Source: a virus. Taken from it: DNA of 28,748 nucleotides. The stretch covers positions 1-28,748 of IMG/VR virus record IMGVR_UViG_3300047481_000407; one strand, written 5' to 3'. The notes below the pieces were generated by a model. It had not been told where the DNA came from. It did not search any database and saw only the letters and a program-made list of their open reading frames with translations. This document shows positions 7,366-14,184 of this stretch, one piece after another. Position 1 is the first letter of the stretch. Each line of letters starts with the position of its first letter. Both the position numbers and the translations under genes were made by a program.

Positions 7366-9446
7366 TTTGTTACTAAAATAGTTGAAACATTATTTGTCAA
7401 GTTTGTATCAATAGCCCCATTTACGGTAACAACCTCGATCTTAAATGTATTCGGTATAGTACCATACATATTGCTTGAGAATACTGAACCAAATGACAGA
7501 GTTTTTCCTGGAGTTAAAAAGTCACCTCTATTCCAAGTAGTCTGTGCTCTTCCTTCAAATCCAGCCAATGCTTTCCAAGAAGTAATATTAACACTACCTC
7601 TATTTGTAAAGCTATATCTGATTCTTACTCTTGTTGCATCTAACCATTCATAACCAGTAATCTTAATCTCCCCATCAACACCAAAACCAGGAACTGGACT
7701 TTGTGTTACGTTGATAGATGTCAAAGCTACATTATCATTTTCGTTACTTTCCTGTAGGAAATTATTAGGGTCTACCGTCATAACAAACTGACAAACACCA
7801 CTAACAGTATTTGGTACTGTATAAGGAATGCTCATTGACTTGCTTGTCTGTCCTGTAGGTATAGTTACATTTCCAGTGTAGAAGTTTAAACTTCCCCCAT
7901 CAGGTTTCTTAAATGCAATGTTTACCGCAATAGATTTATCCTCAGTTTGAGGTTTATCTATAATGATGGTGTAAGTAACATTTACAGGTTGGCCCTGCTC
8001 TACTGATGCAGGAGACGATATTGTACCATAGGCATTAATAGTTGGGGTAGGAGTTGGGTCACCAGGATCTGTACCTCCAGCTAGTGTTACTGCAGAAAAC
8101 ATGTCTACAATACCCCAACCAAGTTCTGCTGATTTACCGTCAGTATATGTATAACCACCAACTTTTCTGCAGGCATTTTTAAGAACATCTCTTACCTGCA
8201 TTTCTGTAAGTTCTGGATTTTTTACAAGTACACAACCTGCCACAGCGGCCATTGCTGGACAAGATGCTGATGTACCTGAAAATCCTTTGTATGAATCTGG
8301 GCCATATCCTGCAGCACCAGTTCTATCTACTGTATAAAGAGCGGTTCCAGGAGCAGCAGCAAATAATTTAGGGCCATAGTTACTAAACCCTGCACGAGTA
8401 TCAGAACTTGTACTTGCGCCAACAGCCATTACTGATGAGTATGATGCAGGAAGCTGAGTAAAGTCTGACTGATAGCTGTTACCTGAGGAAGCAAAGAGTG
8501 GGATACCCTTTCCATTACGTGCAGTTGTACGAGCAACATTTAATGCATTACTGAACAAAGGATATCCCGATCCGGTACTACCCCATGACATAGATACAGC
8601 TACACAATCTGGATTAGCAATAGCTTTGTTAATAGCACGGGTAATAATAGTATCTGATGTTTGGAAGCTACCGCCTGAACTACTGTTGTATCCAATATGT
8701 AGGAATTGTACTTTAAGGTGATTATTGCTAATTGATTTACAGCCAATATCATTACCAGTATTAGCACAGATTACCCCAGAACAAGCTGTTCCGTGTTTCT
8801 CATATTCTGAAATAGGATTAACATCAGAACCATCTGTTACACAGTTCCATGATGTAGAACTAATTCTACCTGCTAGATCTTCATGATTTGTCTCACAAGC
8901 AATATCAAGTACAGCTACTTCTTTAACTATGCCTGCTGGAAGAATGCTCCATGCCTCCTGGCATTTCATGTTTGGTAGATGCCAGTGACCTGTATAAGCT
9001 GTCTCTGCTGTTGTTTGCATAGGCATGATGTAGTCAGGCTCTATACTAATAAACTTGCCTGTAGACATAATACTTCCGTAGAAAGAATCAAATGCAATAA
9101 AATCAGGGACTTCTACAAAGAAAGTTTTAGTTAATTCAAATGAATCTTTAATAACGACATTAGCAGAGTTAAGGTAATCCATACCCTCCTTATAGTCATG
9201 TGCAATAAGAATTGCAAGCCCGGTAGCAATCTGATCTAAAGATGCATCTACTGTGTTAGCCTGAGATACCTTAGCAGGATCTGGGGTTACTTCTTCATCA
9301 TCTTGAAAAATGATAATACCAAAGGGTTCATGTACCGCAAGTACATTAGCTTTTGATTTGTTTTTATCAAAAGACTTCTTGTCTTTGAATTTTACTGAGT
9401 TGATTTTCATGTATTTATATTTATAATTGAGAGTTGCTGTTATCAT
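7362..9446 (-). CDS. Subtilisin-like serine protease (S8) with propeptide and C-terminal CARDB-like domain
   Basis: 694 residues. The first about 145 look like an inhibitor I9-type propeptide, ending in FISIEPDYIMPMQT before the usual 'W.L' start of the catalytic domain. The catalytic triad is complete: D181 in VAVLDIACETNHED, H218 in YEKHGTACSG, S393 in GFSGTSASCPAMA; oxyanion Asn323 lies in ASSGNS. After about 460 a Pro/Thr linker leads to a CARDB-like beta domain (PVNVTYTIIID to the Asn-rich ESNENDNVAL near 590), and a second beta region lies at 600-694. No signal peptide. It may mature virion or tail-fibre proteins, or attack the host surface. ATG 9446 follows the tail-fibre stop by two bases; ATG 9410 (682 residues), after an AT-rich leader, is equally plausible. 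The gene is coupled to the holin candidate by ATGA. Confidence 0.9.
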   Translation of the reverse strand: MITATLNYKYKYMKINSVKFKDKKSFDKNKSKANVLAVHEPFGIIIFQDDEEVTPDPAKVSQANTVDASLDQIATGLAILIAHDYKEGMDYLNSANVVIKDSFELTKTFFVEVPDFIAFDSFYGSIMSTGKFISIEPDYIMPMQTTAETAYTGHWHLPNMKCQEAWSILPAGIVKEVAVLDIACETNHEDLAGRISSTSWNCVTDGSDVNPISEYEKHGTACSGVICANTGNDIGCKSISNNHLKVQFLHIGYNSSSGGSFQTSDTIITRAINKAIANPDCVAVSMSWGSTGSGYPLFSNALNVARTTARNGKGIPLFASSGNSYQSDFTQLPASYSSVMAVGASTSSDTRAGFSNYGPKLFAAAPGTALYTVDRTGAAGYGPDSYKGFSGTSASCPAMAAVAGCVLVKNPELTEMQVRDVLKNACRKVGGYTYTDGKSAELGWGIVDMFSAVTLAGGTDPGDPTPTPTINAYGTISSPASVEQGQPVNVTYTIIIDKPQTEDKSIAVNIAFKKPDGGSLNFYTGNVTIPTGQTSKSMSIPYTVPNTVSGVCQFVMTVDPNNFLQESNENDNVALTSINVTQSPVPGFGVDGEIKITGYEWLDATRVRIRYSFTNRGSVNITSWKALAGFEGRAQTTWNRGDFLTPGKTLSFGSVFSSNMYGTIPNTFKIEVVTVNGAIDTNLTNNVSTILVTK

Positions 9447-9448
9447 GA

Positions 9449-11110
9449 TTATGAAGTAAAATATGTTCCGCTATAGTTATAAAATCTAGCATTTATTAAT
9501 CCTGCGGCAGGGTTAAAATAAAATCTAAAAGTAGGAGTAGCTGCAACATTTACTTGTAATCCCCCATAAAAAGTTGCCTGTGCTCCGGTAGTATCTCTTT
9601 GAGTAACTACCGTCATAAAGTTCCTTACTAACCAATAATTATTCACACTAACGAGAGAAGGCACTACGGGGTCTGGCATATCCGCAGGTAAACCCCATGT
9701 AATAAAACCTGTATTAGCAACCCATGTTATAGGGGTAGCACTAGTATAGAAATAAAACATATAGTTAACCATATTACCAACCCTTGTCCAGTTATAGTAA
9801 TATGTTCCAGCGCCTAATGTTAAATTACCACCGCCTTGGTTATAGGTTATGCTTCCCGTAAAAGTCTGATTGCCCGGATACCTAAACGTATGATCAGCAG
9901 CAGTTGCTGTTACACCTGTGTTGTTAGCTTTTACTGTATAAGAAGGATAGCTAGAATCTTGAGGGGTGTACCCTAAAATAGTAGGAATAGATGCAGGTTT
10001 CCAAAGGTTTGGGGTTACTGTGGTATCCCTATAAAGAATGTCATTGTTTACAGCGGTTGTAGAAGCTACATCATGCAACTCGTCCATTTCGTACCCATTT
10101 TGACAACGAACATAAATTTGTCCATTCCCAGCATTTGCTCTTTCTACAATCCCTACATACACTAAGTGAGTTGGGGCATAAGGTTTAGTTGCTGTGACTT
10201 CCCCGTAAGTAACTCCACTTAAATACAGTGTATTCCCTGCTGAAAAAGCAGCTGTATTTACTCCTTCTATAACTCCTTGGATAATGATATACCCTTCTCC
10301 CCCAATACCAATTGAGGTGTCGTAGACTAACCCAATAGTTTTTGCAGATGTACCATCTGTGTCAGCTCTGGCTAACTTAACACTCATCTTATTCCCAGAT
10401 GCCTGATAAGCATATACTACCTGACCTTTAGATATGGTAGCCCCTTCAGCATTATGCACATAGGCTAGTAACTGGTCAGTTATCAGACCTATAGCCTGGA
10501 AGTTAGCTCCATCATATACCACCTCTACTGTCTGATTAGCTTTTATATCACCAGTAGATAGAGGAGTACTAGTATTCTTATATATGTTTACAGCACCTAA
10601 GGCATTGATATTTAGTGTTGATGCTCCATCATTCACCGTATCAAACTTTATTATATAGGTATCTCCTGCTGTATAAGAAGCTACCCCTGCTATAGTAGCT
10701 GTATACACTCCAGCTGGGGATTGTGTAGCTACTCCATATAGGATAGATGGGGCTGGGGCATTGTACCAGTCAGTCCCATTATACCATAGAATGTCCCCAA
10801 CTGTCGGGGATAATAAGCTCACATCTGTAAGAGCTGCTAACGTAGATGCCCCTCCCCCTGTAGAATTTATAGTTAAAACCCCAGAGCTATTAGTGATGGT
10901 AACTCCAGTCCCAGCTTGAATTAAGTCAGTTAGATACTTAAATCTAAACACATCCTTACGATACCTATTCGTTGATGACGTAAGCACCTGATTAGGGAGT
11001 ATGTTATCAGCTCTCTGATTATATAAAGCATTAGTAGTATCTAAGTCGCTAAGTTGCTTAAGACTTATATCTACCTTATCTATTTTATTTTGTTTATATA
11101 AAGAAGACAT
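9449..11110 (-). CDS. Tail-fibre-like structural protein
   Basis: 553 residues. A short charged N-terminus (about 40) with an attachment-like part is followed by beta-rich, Gly/Thr/Asn-rich sequence. Signs of a trimeric fibre are ITNSSGVLTINSTGGGAS at about 74-91, the repeated-looking stretch with TVGDILWYNGTDWYNA (the 'dG.vL.wng..W' motif of phage fibre proteins) near 106-121, and blocks such as KGQVVYAYQASGNKMSVKLA near 220-245. The C-terminal about 150 residues (from GNQTFTGSITYNQGG) look like the receptor-binding head. It probably recognises the host surface. The ATG shares a base with the preceding stop. The neighbouring protease might process it, which is inference. Confidence 0.75.
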   Translation of the reverse strand: MSSLYKQNKIDKVDISLKQLSDLDTTNALYNQRADNILPNQVLTSSTNRYRKDVFRFKYLTDLIQAGTGVTITNSSGVLTINSTGGGASTLAALTDVSLLSPTVGDILWYNGTDWYNAPAPSILYGVATQSPAGVYTATIAGVASYTAGDTYIIKFDTVNDGASTLNINALGAVNIYKNTSTPLSTGDIKANQTVEVVYDGANFQAIGLITDQLLAYVHNAEGATISKGQVVYAYQASGNKMSVKLARADTDGTSAKTIGLVYDTSIGIGGEGYIIIQGVIEGVNTAAFSAGNTLYLSGVTYGEVTATKPYAPTHLVYVGIVERANAGNGQIYVRCQNGYEMDELHDVASTTAVNNDILYRDTTVTPNLWKPASIPTILGYTPQDSSYPSYTVKANNTGVTATAADHTFRYPGNQTFTGSITYNQGGGNLTLGAGTYYYNWTRVGNMVNYMFYFYTSATPITWVANTGFITWGLPADMPDPVVPSLVSVNNYWLVRNFMTVVTQRDTTGAQATFYGGLQVNVAATPTFRFYFNPAAGLINARFYNYSGTYFTS

Positions 11111-11340
11111 TAGTTTTTCTTGATATGTGCTTGAATCCTAAGATGACTTTTCTCTTGTTCTGCAGCCACAATAGCCATTATCCCTCTGAGCTCTTCATAC
11201 GAGAACTGACACACGAACTTCTCCTCCTCATCTAGAAACTGTACAATTTTATCGTCTATGTAGACTAACATATAACTCAAGTTTTCATCCCCTTCAGTGA
11301 ATGGGGGTTGATATAGCCCTGCTTTAATGTTAGTTGCCAT
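11110..11340 (-). CDS. Hypothetical small protein at the head of the leftward arm
   Basis: 76 residues, first gene of the leftward transcript. The sequence is acidic and amphipathic: YMLVYIDDKIVQFLDEEEKFVCQFSYEELRGIMAIVAAEQEK suggests a short beta hairpin followed by a helix, then a basic tail (IQAHIKKN). No family recognised. Its stop shares one base with the ATG of the tail-fibre gene (TAATG), so it may be a fibre chaperone or attachment factor, a role often filled by small proteins next to fibre genes. That role is inferred from position only. Confidence 0.7.
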   Translation of the reverse strand: MATNIKAGLYQPPFTEGDENLSYMLVYIDDKIVQFLDEEEKFVCQFSYEELRGIMAIVAAEQEKSHLRIQAHIKKN

Positions 11341-11391
11341 AGTAGAAAATTTTGTTTAAAGGTATGAAAAATTTTCCAAATGGACACACCT

Positions 11392-11412
11392 ATCCCCTTA
11401 GGGATTTTTTTT
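11392..11412 (+). terminator. Weak rightward terminator-like hairpin
   Basis: ATCCC (11392-11396), loop CTTA, GGGAT (11401-11405), then eight T. Only five base pairs. Its direction is rightward although no rightward gene ends here, so it may block antisense reading out of the left arm or end an unseen short RNA. Confidence 0.3.
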
Positions 11413-11645
11413 GTTTAAAGTTGAGTTTCAGTTCTGCCGTTTTTAGCCTTCGGTGGGACATTCCATTCTTCCCTATAGTCGTAATCCACCCCAGAACCTT
11501 ATGTCAAACTCCGTTTTAGCAACTATTGGGGACAACTTTTATACTCTATGTAATTGAGAATGAGTATAATAGAACCCAACGTCTGACCCCTTACTTACTT
11601 TTTAGCCCTCAGGGGTGATCGTCTTAAGTTGACGGTTGCTGTTTG

Positions 11646-11653
11646 CAAATGTA
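11646..11653 (-). promoter_or_regulatory. Leftward -7 box candidate
   Basis: The minus strand reads TACATTTG, the same eight bases as in the promoter at 5781-5788, here preceded by TA. No TTG lies 19 bases upstream, so only half of the promoter is seen. It would give the leftward arm a leader of about 300 bases. Confidence 0.35.
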
Positions 11654-11770
11654 TACAATTACCCTTGACCTCGGGAAATTTTTTTATAAAGTTTTGAACT
11701 CTTAAGTTTTGAGAACTTTTTCTTAGAGTGTACCCCTGGTCTTTTTTTCCTAGGGTTTGGACTCCACGAG

Positions 11771-11802
11771 TTGGTTGTATTTACTTTGGCCATTTAGTTT
11801 TG
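11771..11802 (+). promoter_or_regulatory. Rightward Bacteroidota-type promoter
   Basis: TAGTTTTG (11795-11802) is a full match to TAnnTTTG. TTG lies 21 bases upstream (11771-11773) and again 17 bases upstream (11775-11777), both close to the usual 19. Transcription would start near 11808, about 80 bases before the first rightward gene. Confidence 0.55.
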
Positions 11803-11809
11803 TTTCTTA

Positions 11810-11820
11810 TTTGTCACAAA
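11810..11820. promoter_or_regulatory. Palindromic operator candidate TTTGTCACAAA
   Basis: An odd-centred perfect palindrome that sits where the rightward promoter should start transcription. The 14 bases 11810-11823 recur in inverted orientation at 12674-12687, in the control region of the third rightward gene. Position over a start site suits a repressor; a phage-specific promoter element is the alternative. Confidence 0.45.
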
Positions 11821-11888
11821 TTTAGTATAAAAGTGCTACAGAATTTTGTAACTTCGTGACCTAACAATTTAATTTAAATCTAAATCTC

Positions 11889-12209
11889 ATGTATCCAGTT
11901 AACTCTACATCAGAACAAAAAGTTCTTATTTCATTAAACCCTGTTACCGCTGCTGGCAATCCTGCTACTTTGGACGGTTCCCCAGTATGGACAGTTATCG
12001 AAGGTGATTGCACTCTCGAAGTTGCTGCTGATGGTTTGTCTTGCTACCTCGTGTCAGGTGCTGCAGGTGTTGTAAACCAAGTTTCAGTTACAGCTGATGC
12101 TGATCTTGATGCTGGTGAAGTTCGTGAAATCTCTGAACTCATCGTTTATGCAGTTGTTGCCCCAGAAGCTACAGCTCTTGGTTTAGCTGCTTCAGTAGAA
12201 AACAAATAA
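11889..12209 (+). CDS. Ig-like (BIG2-type) domain protein, first gene of the rightward arm
   Basis: 106 residues, no signal peptide. The sequence reads as one Ig-like beta sandwich: KVLISLNPVTAAGNPATLDGSPVWTVIEGDCTLE (strands and the 'dg.p.W...d' turn), then GLSCYLVSGAAGVVNQVSVTADADLD with the usual 'G.a.vtv.ad' ending. Small proteins of this kind are often capsid decoration or virion surface proteins that bind sugars. Codon choice leans to GCT, GGT and CTC, unlike the AT-rich neighbours, which suggests strong expression. It follows a consensus promoter and, with the next gene, ends at a strong terminator. A decoration role is inference, since the gene lies on the strand opposite the structural genes. 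Confidence 0.65.
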   Translation: MYPVNSTSEQKVLISLNPVTAAGNPATLDGSPVWTVIEGDCTLEVAADGLSCYLVSGAAGVVNQVSVTADADLDAGEVREISELIVYAVVAPEATALGLAASVENK

Positions 12210-12221
12210 TATTAAGTTGAG

Positions 12222-12548
12222 ATGAAACTTAACGTATCATTTAACAATGCAACTGTCTATGGGTTTGACACCCTAGAAGTTGTTATTGGGGAGAAGTTTA
12301 AAATTTTTGTTGACGGATTTCAAGAAGGAACTCAGTGGTTCCACAATAACGATGCTGTTATCAGTCTTGAAACTTTCAACGGGGAAGCTTTGTTTACAGC
12401 TGTTGAAGAAGGGGAGAGCACAGTTCTCTTCGTTCTTAACGGACAGATTACCCGTCAGTTTGTTATCAAAGTTGTACAACTAGTAAGCCTTACCCCAAAA
12501 GTTGAAGAAGTAATCTACAAAGACTTTGATGTAACCCCTGTAGTTTAG
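12222..12548 (+). CDS. Second Ig-like beta-sandwich protein
   Basis: 108 residues, 12 bases after the first Ig-like gene. The pattern 'YGFDTLEVVIGEKFKIFVDGFQEGTQWFHNNDAVISL' then 'GEALFTAVEEGESTVLFVLNGQITRQFVIKVV' fits a BIG2-type fold: a pre-domain strand, the W-x-HNND turn, the 'a.e.G.s.v.f' strand and a final strand. It has no signal peptide and no other domain. The C-terminus (SLTPKVEEVIYKDFDVTPVV) is acidic. The two genes share one transcript and little sequence identity, so they may make a hetero-complex or be old duplicates. Function unknown; a virion surface protein is most likely. Confidence 0.6.
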   Translation: MKLNVSFNNATVYGFDTLEVVIGEKFKIFVDGFQEGTQWFHNNDAVISLETFNGEALFTAVEEGESTVLFVLNGQITRQFVIKVVQLVSLTPKVEEVIYKDFDVTPVV

Positions 12549-12569
12549 CCTTACTAACTCTATTAAGAA

Positions 12570-12599
12570 GAGCCTCCTTAACTGGGGGCTTTTTCTTTT
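12570..12599 (+). terminator. Rho-independent terminator after the Ig-like pair
   Basis: AGCCTCC (12571-12577) pairs with GGGGGCT (12584-12590) with one T-G wobble, followed by TTTTTCTTTT. It lies 22 bases after the stop codon. Confidence 0.8.
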
Positions 12600-12650
12600 G
12601 TAGCTTATAAGTTACATTATAGTGTGAGTTAGTAGTAACATTTTTACAGT

Positions 12651-12689
12651 AAAATTTGTAACAAAAAAGTGAAAAATTTGTGACAAAAA
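12651..12689. repeat. Tandem pair of TTTGTNACAAA operator-like repeats
   Basis: Two copies of AAAATTTGTRACAAAAA at 12651-12667 and 12673-12689, spaced 22 bases (two helix turns). Each holds an 11-base palindrome, TTTGTAACAAA (12655-12665) and TTTGTGACAAA (12677-12687). The second copy shares 14 bases with the inverse of the element at 11810-11823. They lie between the terminator and the monocistronic gene at 12815, whose promoter I could not identify by the host consensus. Confidence 0.5.
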
Positions 12690-12814
12690 TTTTTTAAATC
12701 TGGGGAAATTTTTTGAGAGTGGTGTCCTACGTATTCAAAGACCCCCGCTAAGTTTTGGTGGATAAGTATATCCCCCATAATAATTTATTCGTAAACTTCA
12801 TAAATTCAAACACA

Positions 12815-13108
12815 ATGAGTAAAAAACCTCAAGTTCAACAGCAGAGCAACAGGGTTGCTGCTGCTTCCGCATCACTTTGTTTCAAGGATAATAAGCCATC
12901 CGGCATTATCCTCTCAACACAGGAGAGAATCAAAGACAACGACGAAGTCGATGTCATTGACGGAGAAATTATGTTCGTCGGCTTCGACTCACTTGACGAA
13001 CAGTTTAAGAATGATGCTATGGTTCGTTATGTATCTTCCAAACATCCTAAGTTTGAGAAGATACTTGCCGCTGCCCGTGCAAAGGGCATCGTCACTAACG
13101 AAGCATAA
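12815..13108 (+). CDS. Hypothetical 97-residue protein in its own transcription unit
   Basis: The ATG at 12815 follows an AT-rich leader; a frame from a TTG at 12755 is longer but starts in the leader. The product begins MSKKPQVQQQSNRVAAASASL, a flexible Gln/Ser/Ala stretch. A compact part follows (KPSGIILSTQERIKDNDEVDVIDGEIMFVGFDSLDEQFKNDAMVRY) and then a helical C-terminus (HPKFEKILAAARAKGIVTNEA). No family recognised. The gene stands alone between two strong terminators, with tandem operator-like repeats upstream. Its GC-richer codon choice (GAC, GTC, ATC, CTC) suggests high or tightly controlled expression. A small early regulator or host-modifying protein is plausible but unproven. Confidence 0.65.
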   Translation: MSKKPQVQQQSNRVAAASASLCFKDNKPSGIILSTQERIKDNDEVDVIDGEIMFVGFDSLDEQFKNDAMVRYVSSKHPKFEKILAAARAKGIVTNEA

Positions 13109-13127
13109 GCTTCTTTAGTTTAAAATT

Positions 13128-13152
13128 GGGGGACATTCGTCCCCCTTTTTTT
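13128..13152 (+). terminator. Strong rho-independent terminator
   Basis: GGGGGAC (13128-13134), loop ATTC, GTCCCCC (13139-13145), then seven T. A perfect stem 19 bases after the stop of the monocistronic gene. Confidence 0.9.
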
Positions 13153-13220
13153 GTTTATTTTTTATGTTGATACTGGTTACTAACTAGGTACTAACCAACC
13201 ATTTACTAATAAATTATTAT

Positions 13221-13256
13221 GTGTGTTGGAGAGATTGATTGCCAATACTCTCACAC
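13221..13256 (+). other. Hairpin A
   Basis: GAGAGATTG (13229-13237) pairs with CAAT-A-CTCTC (13243-13252, one bulged A) around loop ATTGC, and GTGT (13221-13224) with ACAC (13253-13256) below it. About 13 base pairs in all, with no T tract after it, so it is not a terminator. Confidence 0.6.
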
Positions 13257-13261
13257 TCATT

Positions 13262-13315
13262 AAGTGTGGTATCATATCAATCATCTAATTGATTGTATAC
13301 TATGGTATCACACTT
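13262..13315 (+). other. Hairpin B, 21 base pairs
   Basis: AAGTGTGGTATCATA (13262-13276) pairs over all 15 positions with 13301-13315 (two G-T wobbles). After a small asymmetric internal loop, CAATCA (13278-13283) pairs with TGATTG (13290-13295) around a six-base loop. The wobble pairs and internal loop suggest selection at RNA level rather than a DNA inverted repeat. Confidence 0.65.
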
Positions 13316-13337
13316 TATCTTACGTTCCATGTAATCT

Positions 13338-13481
13338 ATGGATAGTGTGTCCTACATGATGAGAAACGGGGTGATAGCCGTAAGTGACCTGGTATCACAG
13401 CAGCGCTGTGTGCAATTTGTTCAGTTGCCTCAAGAAGGGGAAGAGTCTGTAGTAACCGTTGAACTATTCCTAACCCATTAG
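13338..13481 (+). CDS. Possible 47-residue protein
   Basis: An ATG at 13338 (in-frame stop just upstream at 13332) opens 47 codons ending in TAG. The product begins MDSVSYMMRNGVIAVSDLV and ends VVTVELFLTH. It has alternating hydrophobic residues that look protein-like and little low-complexity sequence. Residues 7 and 8 offer a second and third possible start. It lies inside the hairpin-rich region, and one hairpin (13396-13410) is within its codons. No family recognised; chance remains possible for a frame this short. Confidence 0.4.
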   Translation: MDSVSYMMRNGVIAVSDLVSQQRCVQFVQLPQEGEESVVTVELFLTH

Positions 13482-13605
13482 TAGAAAGAACTATGGGGAC
13501 AGCCATAACACCTGTAAGTTGGATAAATTAGGGTGTTTATTTACTAGTAAGACTAAACAATAATGTCTTACACAGCACCTAAGCATGTGTATAAACTGCT
13601 TTACT

Positions 13606-13688
13606 AATGCAACAAGAACAAGCAGGGAATCCTACGGGACGAAACCATTAGAGTACACCTACCTGCAACGGGTGCTACTTGTTGCATT
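13606..13688 (+). ncRNA. Structured 83-base element closed by an 11-bp stem
   Basis: AATGCAACAAG (13606-13616) is perfectly complementary to CTTGTTGCATT (13678-13688). Inside, GCAGG (13621-13625) can pair with CCTGC (13662-13666), and a short TCC/GGA hairpin lies between. The element ends 49 bases before the ATG of a small membrane-protein gene, the usual place of a leader regulator. It is not a tRNA, since no T-arm is present, and it matches no riboswitch class I know. Confidence 0.4.
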
Positions 13689-13737
13689 TATTAACTTGTA
13701 ATCAATAACTTAAATCAATATCAAACACTTAATTCAC

Positions 13738-13977
13738 ATGAAGTACACACTTAACTTCCTCAAAGTAATTACTCAGATTGCAGTAGTTGCTACCGTTACA
13801 TTCATTCTTCCTGCTCTATTGCATGGTATTATCACTCTCAACATGAGTCATTATCTAATGGACATCTTGAGTGGTGACTACCAAATGGGGATGGCTTTTG
13901 TATCTATCATCGTTACAATTCTATACATAGTAGCACTTAGTATGGAACACGATGAACGTAAAGTATCCAAGTTCTAA
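13738..13977 (+). CDS. Small two-segment membrane protein
   Basis: 79 residues with two hydrophobic segments, at about 8-33 (LKVITQIAVVATVTFILPALLHGIIT) and 50-68 (MGMAFVSIIVTILYIVALS). A short loop lies between them and the C-terminus is charged (MEHDERKVSKF). No family recognised. It precedes a lipoprotein-like gene by 12 bases, and the two are probably made together. Small membrane pairs expressed early in phages often block superinfection or alter the host envelope, but nothing in the sequence proves this. The leader shares 15 bases (13696-13710) with that of the gene at 14279. Confidence 0.65.
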   Translation: MKYTLNFLKVITQIAVVATVTFILPALLHGIITLNMSHYLMDILSGDYQMGMAFVSIIVTILYIVALSMEHDERKVSKF

Positions 13978-13989
13978 TACTATCACACT

Positions 13990-14184
13990 ATGAGCAATTC
14001 TAAGCACAAATTTGCTGAGGACATGACAGCCTTCGGGCTTGTCATCCTTGCTATTCTATTGATTGTTATCCTGATGTCTAGTTGTTCAACAACTAAGCAT
14101 AGTTACTACCAAGATCATCTCAGATCAACCCATCATAACAACTTCATATCCAAGGATAATGGAGGATGTGGATGGGATAGATAA
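13990..14184 (+). CDS. Small lipoprotein-like or single-segment membrane protein
   Basis: 64 residues. After a polar N-terminus of 13 residues comes a hydrophobic segment (AFGLVILAILLIVILMSSCSTTK). It ends in SSC-STTK, which resembles a Bacteroidota lipoprotein cleavage site with Cys at about 32. The rest is short, His- and Asn-rich and polar (HSYYQDHLRSTHHNNF). If cleaved, the mature peptide would be about 33 residues and lipid-anchored; if not, it is a plain membrane protein. The long polar stretch before the segment is less typical of a lipoprotein signal. An Rz1-like role is conceivable because of the small size, but the true lysis genes lie on the other arm. Confidence 0.55.
   Translation: MSNSKHKFAEDMTAFGLVILAILLIVILMSSCSTTKHSYYQDHLRSTHHNNFISKDNGGCGWDR

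Larger units (their letters stand above)
11341..11888. promoter_or_regulatory. Divergent control region between the two arms
   Basis: A 548-base stretch without a convincing gene; the longest frames seen are about 23 codons. It separates the leftward structural arm from the rightward arm and must hold promoters for both. Visible elements are a consensus rightward promoter (11771-11802), a palindrome at its expected start point (11810-11820), a leftward -7 box (11653-11646), a rightward terminator-like hairpin (11392-11412) and direct copies of AAGTTTTGA at 11689 and 11704. The leftward leader would be about 300 bases, unusually long. Confidence 0.7.
13153..13737 (+). other. Hairpin-rich region of about 585 bases, possible structured RNA or origin
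   Basis: No gene over 60 codons. At least four clear secondary structures are visible: two adjacent strong hairpins (13221-13256 and 13262-13315), a 7-bp hairpin (13547-13571) and an 11-bp long-range stem (13606-13616 with 13678-13688). Smaller ones lie at 13396-13410 and 13507-13537. One 47-codon frame lies at 13338-13481. GGTATCA recurs at 13268, 13304 and 13391. The density of stems suggests a structured non-coding RNA, a long regulated leader or a replication origin. I cannot match it to a known RNA family. Confidence 0.45.

Noticed and set aside
12755-13118. DnaA-box-like words GGTGGATAA (12757) and TTATCCACC (18284).
   Set aside because: Each differs from the consensus by one base, and several such matches are expected by chance in 28 kb; they are not clustered.
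13356-13372. Hammerhead-like word CATGATGAGAAAC in the hairpin-rich region.
   Set aside because: It lacks the CUGAUGA core, and flanking stems do not fit a hammerhead ribozyme.
13563-13607. A 14-codon frame followed in frame by further protein-like codons after a TAA at 13605.
   Set aside because: Too short, and the stop lies at the base of the 11-bp stem; a read-through gene cannot be supported from one sequence.
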